Shown piece by piece: positions 8,532-15,266 of a stretch of DNA of 64,000 nt (within the stretch, counting starts at the first letter, position 1; every line of letters begins with the position of its first letter). The stretch comes from CAVSUZ01 sp963791885 (GTDB lineage: Bacteria > Pseudomonadota > Alphaproteobacteria > Acetobacterales > Acetobacteraceae): the NCBI GenBank assembly GCA_963791885.1, contig CAWBUL010000004.1, forward strand, positions 186,001-250,000. Reading direction: 5' to 3'. Made by a program: the position numbers and the translations under genes. The notes beneath the pieces were generated by a model that saw only the letters and a program-made list of their open reading frames with translations, was not told the origin of the DNA and made no database searches.

Positions 8532-9310
8532 TGTTGTTTCCCCTTGCCGGCGTCGGCTTGCGCCGTGGCGGGCACGTTGGCCCCCATGACGGTGACGTCC
8601 GCATGGTCCGGTGTGGTGGTCCCTGTCGATCCCAGGGCGCGCAAATAAATCCGCGCTGATGGAACACCGCCTGCCATCAGGGCCGTGCGGATGGCCAAAG
8701 CGCGCTCCAGCGATATCCGGCGCGCGGCGGATGGATCGGCCGGATCGGCAGGGGCATAGGCAAGCACGTTCACAGTTGCATTTGGACTGTTTGCCGCCGT
8801 GTGCGCCAGAGCCGAGAGGGCCTGAGCGGCCGGCGCCGCGAGAGTGGATTGGCCCTGGGCAAAACTCACCACCGCCGTCTGCGGCGCAGCCTGACCCACC
8901 GCAGGCGCCCCGGCTGGCTCTTGCGGCGGAGCTACCGGCGCGGGCGGCCCGGGCGGCGCCGGTGGAAGCGTCGGCAACGGCCCGATCGCGACGGCTGGGC
9001 CGTGCGCCGGTGGCGCCGTCGGGCGGGCAGGGGCGTGAGGCGCCGGTTGCGGCGGGACCGCTTCCGTGGGCGCCGACGTGCCAGCCACCGCTGTGCCTTC
9101 GCCCGGCGGTATTGGCGGCAGCGGCAAGGCGCGGGCGACAGCCCTGCGGCGCGGGGGAGACGCGCGGCGGCCCGTATAATGGGACGCCCCATTGGCCTCA
9201 TTGTGGCCAGGCAGTGCCTGCAACGCCTGGAGATCAATTGTGACCTGCCCGCTCGCCGGCGCAGCAAGCAGCACCGCGCAGATCGGTCCGAAGCGCAGCA
9301 GGCGACTCAT
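8528..9310 (-). CDS. Secreted proline-rich protein with C-terminal OmpA-like domain
   Basis: 260 residues from the ATG at 9310 (MSRLLRFGPICAVLLAAPAS), which gives a clean signal peptide. The ATG at 9367 would bury it, so the shorter start is chosen. Residues about 55-150 are a Pro/Ala-rich linker. The C-terminus (VVSFAQGQSTL, then SLERALAIRTALMAGGVPSA) has the layout of an OmpA-like peptidoglycan-binding fold, though it is shorter and more divergent than in the 6028-7377 protein. It is first in the operon and is a plausible periplasmic partner of the MotA/MotB-like pair. Confidence 0.7.
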   Translation of the reverse strand: MSRLLRFGPICAVLLAAPASGQVTIDLQALQALPGHNEANGASHYTGRRASPPRRRAVARALPLPPIPPGEGTAVAGTSAPTEAVPPQPAPHAPARPTAPPAHGPAVAIGPLPTLPPAPPGPPAPVAPPQEPAGAPAVGQAAPQTAVVSFAQGQSTLAAPAAQALSALAHTAANSPNATVNVLAYAPADPADPSAARRISLERALAIRTALMAGGVPSARIYLRALGSTGTTTPDHADVTVMGANVPATAQADAGKGKQQ

Positions 9311-9379
9311 GAAGACAAGCAGGCTAGAGCGAAACGGGTCCGGATTGAACCGCCAGGTGCGCGTCACCTTCGGGACCGG

Positions 9380-10222
9380 TCAGGCGGCATGATGAGCCGC
9401 CTCAGGGGGAGGCGCCTCAGCAGCGACAAACTCCCGCAATTGCGGGTGCAGGTGAGGGTTGCCGGCGACAACATCACCCGAGCGCGGATCGCCACCCGCC
9501 GGATCGGTGACGAAACCACCCGCCTCGCGCACGATCAGCACGCCGGCGCACAGATCCCACGGCTTCAGCCCAAGCTCCCAGTAGCCGTCGTATCGGCCAG
9601 CCGCGACCCAGGCGAGATCCAATGCGGCCGCCCCGAATCGGCGGATACCCGCGACCTGCGGCATCAACGCCCCGAGGGTGCGGGAAAACGCGACGCGGCG
9701 CGCGGCCGAGACTGCGGCGAAGGGAATGCCTGTGGCGAACACCGCGTCTTTCAGCTCGCGCCGGGCCGAGACGCGCAGCCGGCGGTCATTCATGAACGCG
9801 CCGCCGCCCTTTTCCGCCCAGAACATCTCATTGACCGCCGGCGCATAGATCAGCCCGGCCGCGATCTCCGAACCGCCATCCGGCAGCCGCCGCTCCAACC
9901 CGATGCTGATCGCCCAGTGCGGCATGCCATGCAGAAAGTTGGTCGTCCCATCCAGCGGATCGACCACCCAGCGCCACGACCAGTTGTCAGCCCCCGAACT
10001 GCCGCTCTCCTCCATCAGGAACGCGTAGCCCGGCCGGGCCTTGTTCAGCTCTTCCTTCAGCGTCGCTTCCGCCCGCAAATCCGCCCGGGACACGAAGTCC
10101 GACGGACCTTTGACGCTGACCTGAAGCTGCTCGACCTCATTAAAGTCGCGCAACAACCGTTTCGACGCCTTCTGTGCGGCGTTGGTCATGACGGTCAGAT
10201 GCGGGGAGAGGCGGATGGCCAA
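9380..10222 (-). CDS. suhB: Inositol monophosphatase family protein (SuhB-like)
   Basis: Mg-dependent phosphatase of the inositol monophosphatase/SuhB family, acting on myo-inositol 1-phosphate or related sugar phosphates. The signature WVVDPLDGTTNFLHG supplies the metal-binding DPLDGT, and the preceding EES glutamate is present. A second acidic site lies in AALDLAWVAAGRYDGYWE. The start is uncertain: TTG at 10222 (AIRLSPHLTVM) matches family N-termini better than TTG at 10240, and no ATG is available nearby. It lies just downstream of efp on the same strand. Confidence 0.85.
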   Translation of the reverse strand: MAIRLSPHLTVMTNAAQKASKRLLRDFNEVEQLQVSVKGPSDFVSRADLRAEATLKEELNKARPGYAFLMEESGSSGADNWSWRWVVDPLDGTTNFLHGMPHWAISIGLERRLPDGGSEIAAGLIYAPAVNEMFWAEKGGGAFMNDRRLRVSARRELKDAVFATGIPFAAVSAARRVAFSRTLGALMPQVAGIRRFGAAALDLAWVAAGRYDGYWELGLKPWDLCAGVLIVREAGGFVTDPAGGDPRSGDVVAGNPHLHPQLREFVAAEAPPPEAAHHAA

Positions 10223-10246
10223 GCGCGGATCAGGCCCCAAACGGGA

Positions 10247-10813
10247 TCAAGACTTGGCCCGCTCCACATAGCTGCCATCCTCGGTGCGGACGACGACGCG
10301 CTCTCCCGTCTCGACGAACGGCGGCACCGATGTCTTCACCCCGTTCGACAGACGCGCGGGTTTGTAGGACGACGCAGCCGTCTGCCCTTTCACCACCGGA
10401 TCGGCTTCGACCACTTCCAGCACCACCGTCGGCGGCAAATGTGCACCGACTGGTTCGCCCTCCACCAGGTCCACCGTGATGGCCATGTTGTCCTGCAGGA
10501 ACGGCGCCGCGTCCCCCAGAATTTCCGTCGGCACATGCGCCTGCTCGAACGTCTCAGGGTCCATAAGGACCATGTTGTCGCCCTCGGTGTAGGAGTAGGT
10601 GTACTCCTTCTCCTCCGTCATCAGGCGTTCGACCGTATCGGCGGTACGCCAGCGCTCATTGGTCTTGTTGCCGGACTTCAGATCGCGCATCTCCACCTGG
10701 ATGAAGGCGCCGCCTTTTCCGGGGGTGATGATCTGCTGCTTGAGCACGGTCCAGCGCCGGCCCTCATGCTCGATGACCTGACCGGCGCGGATCAGGTTCG
10801 CTTGTTGTTTCAT
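10247..10813 (-). CDS. efp: Translation elongation factor P
   Basis: EF-P relieves ribosomes stalled at polyproline stretches. The 188 residues have the standard three beta-barrel domains. The tip loop PGKGGAF carries Lys33, the position modified in many bacteria. The C-terminal signature region VKGQTAASSYKPARLSNGVK is present. The ATG start at 10813 (MKQQANLIRAGQVIEHEG) agrees with the family. The proline-rich OmpA-like protein encoded at 8528-9310 would be an obvious client. No epmA/epmB-type modification gene is seen nearby. Confidence 0.96.
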   Translation of the reverse strand: MKQQANLIRAGQVIEHEGRRWTVLKQQIITPGKGGAFIQVEMRDLKSGNKTNERWRTADTVERLMTEEKEYTYSYTEGDNMVLMDPETFEQAHVPTEILGDAAPFLQDNMAITVDLVEGEPVGAHLPPTVVLEVVEADPVVKGQTAASSYKPARLSNGVKTSVPPFVETGERVVVRTEDGSYVERAKS

Positions 10814-10865
10814 CGTCTGTGACTCAGATAGGGGAAGTGGCGGCTTCTAGCCGCTGGTACCTGTT

Positions 10866-10930
10866 GGGGCAAGGATTGGGCCAAGGGGAAGGCCCAGGGG
10901 AAGCCAAGGGGAACGCCAAGGGGAAGGGGT
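10866..10930 (+). repeat. Purine-rich short tandem repeats upstream of the HAD gene
   Basis: Four to five imperfect copies of GCCAAGGGGAA lie directly in front of the ATG at 10937. The last copy (AAGGGGAAGGGG) gives a strong Shine-Dalgarno match about 7 bases from the start. The tract falls between divergent genes efp and the HAD phosphatase. Confidence 0.7.
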
Positions 10931-10936
10931 GCGATA

Positions 10937-11608
10937 ATGCTGCCGAGGCGCCCGAGCGCCGTCGTGTTCGATATGGACGGGACGCTGCATGATACCGAAG
11001 TAGTCTACCACGCCTCGCTGAAGCAGGCGGTGGAGGCGGTCGGCTTCGCCGTGACCGATGCATTCTGCCATTCGCTGATCGGCATTCCCGGGCGTGAATG
11101 CGACGTCATGCTGCGGGAGCATTTGGGCCTCGGTTTTCCCTATGATGAGTACGACCAGCTGCGCGCCGACTATATCGGTCGCGCATTGGAAACCGCCATG
11201 CCGGTGAAGACCGGCGCGGTTGAACTGCTGGATGCGCTCAGCCGCGACGGGATGAAGCTGGCGGTGGCGACCTCTGCCACGCGGCGCTCAGCCGAGCGCG
11301 CCCTCGGGCGATCAAACCTCGCCGCCTATTTCCCGGTGGTCGTGACGCGGGACGATGTGACGCGCGGCAAGCCGCATCCTGATCTGTTCGTCCTGGCCGC
11401 CGAGCGCTTGGGCGTGCAGCCGGAGGATTGTCTGGCCGTCGAGGACTCGCTGCACGGCATACGCGCGGCGCATGCGGCGGGAATGATGCCCGTGATGGTC
11501 CCCGATTTGTTAACCCCGACCGAGGAAATCCGCGCGATGTGCGTACGCATTGCGCTGGACCTGCACGAGGTCCACGCACTCCTCGCGGCGCATGTCGGCG
11601 CGCGCTGA
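10937..11608 (+). CDS. HAD-superfamily phosphatase (phosphoglycolate phosphatase / beta-phosphoglucomutase type)
   Basis: 223-residue haloacid dehalogenase-like hydrolase. Motif I DMDGTLHDTE gives nucleophile Asp12 and general acid Asp14. Motif II is VATSAT, motif III is the lysine in RGKPHPDLF, and motif IV is VEDSLHGIRAA. The helical cap between motifs I and II is of the GPH/PGMB type. The substrate is likely a small sugar phosphate or phosphoglycolate but cannot be fixed from the sequence. It has an unusually repetitive purine-rich leader. The stop codon is 3 bp before the next gene, which suggests co-translation. Confidence 0.85.
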   Translation: MLPRRPSAVVFDMDGTLHDTEVVYHASLKQAVEAVGFAVTDAFCHSLIGIPGRECDVMLREHLGLGFPYDEYDQLRADYIGRALETAMPVKTGAVELLDALSRDGMKLAVATSATRRSAERALGRSNLAAYFPVVVTRDDVTRGKPHPDLFVLAAERLGVQPEDCLAVEDSLHGIRAAHAAGMMPVMVPDLLTPTEEIRAMCVRIALDLHEVHALLAAHVGAR

Positions 11609-11610
11609 CC

Positions 11611-12042
11611 ATGGAAGACCCGTTCAATCTGCGCCGATTCCTCACGGCGCAGGAGCCGCTATGGATCCAAGTGCGGCAGGAACTGGCTGAGGGCCGAAAA
11701 CGCAGCCATTGGATGTGGTTCGTGTTTCCTCAACTCGAGGGACTCGGGCGCAGCGCGACAGCTAAGTACTACGGCATCTCCGGTATAGGCGAAGCAAAGG
11801 CGTACTTGGACCATCCGATACTGGGACCACGGCTTTTGGAGTCAGTGCAGCGAGTGAACGCCGTCACCGGAAAAACCGCCCATCAGATCTTTGGCAGCCC
11901 CGATGATCTTAAGTTCAGATCATCATTAACGCTGTTTTCGATCGTGCAGCCCGAACTCACGCCGTTCCACGATGCGTTGCGAAAATACTTCGACGGCGTA
12001 CCCGACGAGCGGACTGTCGTGCAACTCGGAGAAGAAGATTGA
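11611..12042 (+). CDS. DUF1810 family protein
   Basis: 143 residues from the ATG at 11611 (MEDPFNLRRFLTAQEPLW). The pattern F.RF..AQ...W, SHWMWFVFPQLEGLGRSATA and YYGISGIGEAKAYLDHPILG is the DUF1810 signature. It is a small helical cytosolic protein of unsettled function, and nearby homologues are widespread in proteobacteria. A longer frame from 11428 overlaps the HAD gene and is rejected. It follows the HAD gene with 2 bp between stop and start. Confidence 0.88.
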   Translation: MEDPFNLRRFLTAQEPLWIQVRQELAEGRKRSHWMWFVFPQLEGLGRSATAKYYGISGIGEAKAYLDHPILGPRLLESVQRVNAVTGKTAHQIFGSPDDLKFRSSLTLFSIVQPELTPFHDALRKYFDGVPDERTVVQLGEED

Positions 12043-12298
12043 TACGGGCCGCCGGTCAATTTCTTCTTTCGTCGTGTCATCCGTCACAGGGAAACCATGG
12101 ATAAGCGGCCGGCATCCTGACCGTCTTCGCCGGCGGCTCCGATTGCCGGGCCTATGTCTCAACAGAGGCGCCTACACTCGGAATCGGAATCTGAAGCCCC
12201 TTGCAGGCCATACCTTGGGTTTGGCGGCATTTTCGCCTGCCGCTACCGCCACGCAGTGCGTCATTAAGAACAAATTCCTTGACACTCCCACTAACATT

Positions 12299-13018
12299 AT
12301 GCTCTCTTGCCGCCCCGTGACCGCCGCGGCAAACACCGCCGAGCCAGCCCATCACCCCGATCCTCCCCAGGACCGGCCCGCCGCCCCCTTATCCACCCGC
12401 ACCACCCGCCTGCTCGGCGTCCTCCACGCCCTCATCGCCTTCGGCAAGCAAGTCGCCGGCGCACTGCAAAGCGATCCTCTCGACGCCGAAGCCCGCTTCG
12501 GGGTCATCCACCGCTTCGGCACCTTGCGAATCAAATTGATGCTCGCCCGCATCACCCGCGGCCTCCTGCTCGCTGAGGCGCTGGAGGCGAAGCTCGCACT
12601 TCGCGCCGACCGCCCGGACCCCGTGCGCACGCCCCGCGCGCCCCGTGAGCCATCATCCCCCCGCAAACCGCGCAGCCCATGCACCAACACCCCGCAACCA
12701 AACGACGCGGAGTCTCTCCTCGCCTCCCTGCCAACCGCCGAGGAAATCGCCGAGCAACTCCGCACCCGCCCGGTCCACGCCGTCTTGCATGAGATCTGCA
12801 GCAACCTCGGCATCATGCCGTCCGACACGCTGTGGCGAGACATCGTCAACGTCCTCACCGAAAACCGCGGCAGCTTCCTCAAACTTTGGAACGACGCCCT
12901 CGACCGCTGCGCCATCACCAATTTCATCCCGCCGGACACACCGATAAACCCAGCGATGCTGCTACGGCGGGACCCCCGCCCGATAACCGTCGGCCTGGTC
13001 TCCACCGGCCCGCCCTGA
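12299..13018 (+). CDS. Conserved hypothetical protein, acetobacterial type
   Basis: 239 residues from the ATG at 12299. It is Arg/Pro/Ala-rich, with a helical core that includes TTRLLGVLHALIAFGKQVAG and FGTLRIKLMLARITRGLLLA, a low-complexity Pro/Arg linker (about 120-150) and a conserved-looking tail ending TVGLVSTGPP. No function is known. Its last 130 bp plus downstream sequence are duplicated imperfectly at 13213-13433. An in-frame reading extends upstream to 11972 but covers the DUF1810 gene, so the inner ATG is used. Confidence 0.55.
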   Translation: MLSCRPVTAAANTAEPAHHPDPPQDRPAAPLSTRTTRLLGVLHALIAFGKQVAGALQSDPLDAEARFGVIHRFGTLRIKLMLARITRGLLLAEALEAKLALRADRPDPVRTPRAPREPSSPRKPRSPCTNTPQPNDAESLLASLPTAEEIAEQLRTRPVHAVLHEICSNLGIMPSDTLWRDIVNVLTENRGSFLKLWNDALDRCAITNFIPPDTPINPAMLLRRDPRPITVGLVSTGPP

Positions 13019-13105
13019 ACAGATCGCACAAACAATCGAAGCAGTCATGCGACTGAAACCGACCGCGGTTTCAGCGTCGCATAAACGCGCTCCCCAAAGG
13101 CCTTA

Positions 13106-13188
13106 CCGCAGAGGCGCAGAGGGCGCAGAGACGCCCCCGCGTGGAGGAACCATTCAAAAACCAACTCTGCGCCCTCTGCGCCTCTGCG
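13106..13188. repeat. Inverted repeat (REP-like hairpin)
   Basis: Two perfect 24-bp complementary arms at 13107-13130 and 13165-13188, built from CGCAGAG/GGCGCAGAG units, surround a 34-nt loop. The same CGCAGAGGGCGCAGAG motif is known from dispersed repeats in many bacterial genomes. It lies between the two copies of the duplicated gene tail. It could act as a strong hairpin for converging transcripts or as a mobile REP unit. Confidence 0.8.
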
Positions 13189-13212
13189 CTAAAATAAAAG
13201 CAGCCCCTCACC

Positions 13213-13433
13213 CTGTGGAACGACACCCTCGACCGCACCGCCATCACCAACTTCGCCCAGCCCGACACACCGATAAACCCGGCGGTGCTGCTGCAGCGGC
13301 GGGAACCCCGCCCGATATCCGTCGCCGTGGTCTCCACCGGCCCGCCCTGAACACACAGCACGAACAATCGAAGCAATCGTGCCAAGGCCGAAGCAGCTTG
13401 CGGCTTCAGCAGCGCTCAAACGCGCTTGCCAAA
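13213..13433 (+). repeat. Imperfect duplicate of the tail of the gene at 12299-13018
   Basis: The sequence aligns with 12884-13100. Both contain the segment coding for TLWNDTLDRTAITNF-like residues, the run ACACCGATAAACCC, the segment CTCCACCGGCCCGCCCTGA, and downstream ACAATCGAAGCA. It keeps the stop codon but has no start, so it is a 3'-gene fragment rather than a gene. No other coding signal is seen between 13019 and 13525. Confidence 0.7.
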
Positions 13434-13525
13434 TCTCCCGCAGCCTCTGAACCCGCTGCCGTGATTCTGTCGACGTGACGGATAACTGATAATGACCTCC
13501 CCACGATTGCGGTCAGGGGAACAGA

Positions 13526-13972
13526 ATGCAGGAACCGACAACAAAGCCTAAAACCAAGGCCGGCCGAAAAGAGGAAACAGCAGGACCCTCTCCGTCCCGG
13601 CTGATCGATGAACGAATCGAGGAGCTCGGTGACTGGCGGGGAGAGACACTGGCTCGGCTCCGAACGCTCATCAAACAGGCCGATCCCGACGTCGTCGAGG
13701 AATGGAAATGGAGAGGCGTCCCGGTGTGGTCGCACGCCGGAATCATCTGCACCGGTGAGACCTACAAGAGCATCGTGAAAATGACCTTCGCCAAGGGCGC
13801 CTCTCTGGCGGACCCCTCACGCCTCTTCAATTCCAGCCTCGAAGGCAATACCAGGCGTGCGATCGATCTGCATGAGGGTGAGAAGATCAACGAACCGGCG
13901 CTGCAGGAGCTTATCCGCGCCGCAGTCGCACTGAACACCGCCGCAGCCGCCCAACGCCGCTCTAAACGCTAA
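13526..13972 (+). CDS. DUF1801 domain protein
   Basis: 148 residues. The pattern RIEELGDWRGETLARLRTLI, VEEWKWRGVPVWSHAGIICT, YKSIVKMTFAKGASL and LFNSSLEG followed by RRAIDLHEGEKI matches the DUF1801 (YdhG-like) fold, a small SCP2-unrelated domain of unknown function. A Lys-rich N-terminal tail (about 25 residues) is extra. Its stop overlaps the convergent MetE-like gene by 4 bp at 13969-13972. Confidence 0.8.
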   Translation: MQEPTTKPKTKAGRKEETAGPSPSRLIDERIEELGDWRGETLARLRTLIKQADPDVVEEWKWRGVPVWSHAGIICTGETYKSIVKMTFAKGASLADPSRLFNSSLEGNTRRAIDLHEGEKINEPALQELIRAAVALNTAAAAQRRSKR

Positions 13973-15081
13973 ACCCCGCGCCACACCTCCTGCGCAACCT
14001 CAACGCACAGCCGCAGCTTCGCCCACTGCTGCTCCTCGGTCAGCAGATTGCCCTCTTCCGTCGAGGCAAACCCGCACTGCGGACTCAACGCCAACTGTTC
14101 CAGCGGCAAGTACCGGGAAGCCGCCTCGATCCGCCGCTTCAACTCGTCCTTGCTCTCCAGCTCCCCCGTTTTGCTGGTCACCAACCCCAGCACCACGATC
14201 TTCTCGCCCCGAGGCACAAACCGCAGCGGCTCGAACCCGCCCGCGCGATCGGTATCGTACTCCATGAAATACGCATCGGCGTTGATGCGATTGAACAGCA
14301 CCTCCGCCACCGGCTCATAGCCGCCGCTCGCCACCCAGGTGGAGCGGAAATTCCCTCGGCACAAATGCATACTCACCGTCATATCGCGCGGCCGCCCCTC
14401 AATCGCGCGGTTGATCAGGTCCGCGTAGATCCCAAGCAGCCCCTCCACATGCTCCCCACGCGTCTTCAGCCCCTCGACCTGCTCCGGATCACAGAGATAC
14501 GCGATGTACACTTCGTCCAACTGCAGATATCGGCAGCCCGCATCGGCAAACGCCCGCACCGCCTGACGATACGCCTCCCCCAGATCGGCAAAGAACGGCT
14601 CCAGCTCCGGGTATGCCGCGCGGTCGATTGCGCTTCGGCCGCCGCGGAAATGCACCACGGACGGGGAGGGGATCGTCTGCTTCGGCATCGCCGTCCGCAC
14701 ATGGCTCGCCAGGTAACGGAAATGGTCCACCATCACCGGATGGCTGTAGCGGATCGGCCCGGTCACCCTCAGCGCGTGCGGCAGCACCGCGCCCTTGAAA
14801 GCGATTTTCTGCTCCGGCTCGTAGATCTCCACGCCATCCAGCCCAGAGACGAAATCGTAGTGCCAGTACGCACGCCGGTATTCGCCGTCCGTCGCCGCCT
14901 GCAACCCGATCTCTTCCTGCCGGCGGATGGCGTCTGCGATACAGGAATCCTCGATCTCCCGCAGCTCCTCAATGGAAAGACCGCCCGCCTTGTGCTCCGC
15001 CCGCGCCGCCTGCAACCGCTTGGGCCGGAGCAGGCTGCCCACATGGTCGGCACGGAAGGGCGGGCGAGGGCGGGGCGCCAT
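13969..15081 (-). CDS. Cobalamin-independent methionine synthase-like methyltransferase (MetE C-domain family, single domain)
   Basis: 370 residues from the ATG at 15081 (MAPRPRPPFRADHVGSLLRP). The upstream ATG at 15177 adds unlikely sequence. It is the single-domain version of the MetE catalytic barrel, as in YxjG/YxjH proteins. Zinc ligands are expected in the MHLCRGN segment (His/Cys) and the SPQCGF segment (Cys). QLDEVYIAYL fits the substrate-binding acidic strand. The likely reaction is methyl transfer to homocysteine or a related thiol, but the donor is unknown. It is divergent from hpnN. Confidence 0.85.
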   Translation of the reverse strand: MAPRPRPPFRADHVGSLLRPKRLQAARAEHKAGGLSIEELREIEDSCIADAIRRQEEIGLQAATDGEYRRAYWHYDFVSGLDGVEIYEPEQKIAFKGAVLPHALRVTGPIRYSHPVMVDHFRYLASHVRTAMPKQTIPSPSVVHFRGGRSAIDRAAYPELEPFFADLGEAYRQAVRAFADAGCRYLQLDEVYIAYLCDPEQVEGLKTRGEHVEGLLGIYADLINRAIEGRPRDMTVSMHLCRGNFRSTWVASGGYEPVAEVLFNRINADAYFMEYDTDRAGGFEPLRFVPRGEKIVVLGLVTSKTGELESKDELKRRIEAASRYLPLEQLALSPQCGFASTEEGNLLTEEQQWAKLRLCVEVAQEVWRGV

Positions 15082-15266
15082 GGGCAAAACCTTTCGGTAT
15101 GCGCGCGGGGTTGGTGGGGCGGAGGGGACGCGCGCGAAATCAAAAGCATGCCAGCCGGCCGACAGCAAACCGATCAATCAAAACTTCGGCCGGCTGGTAT
15201 GAGACTTCGTTTCTTACCGCCGGCCCGCATGGACCATCCGGCACCGACCGACTATCACCGCCCGCC

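Noticed and set aside
6028..9310. Zorya-type defence system (ZorA/ZorB)
   Set aside because: MotA- and OmpA-type proteins are present, but no ZorC/D/E-like helicase or nuclease is nearby; neighbours are suhB, efp and scoAB.
8801..10822. 673-codon open frame on the plus strand
   Set aside because: It covers suhB, part of the OmpA-like gene and efp in antisense and consists of Arg-rich low-complexity sequence.
12279..12303. Promoter TTGACA...TATGCT upstream of the ORF at 12299
   Set aside because: The spacer would be about 13 bp, too short for a sigma-70 promoter, and the -10 would cover the start codon.
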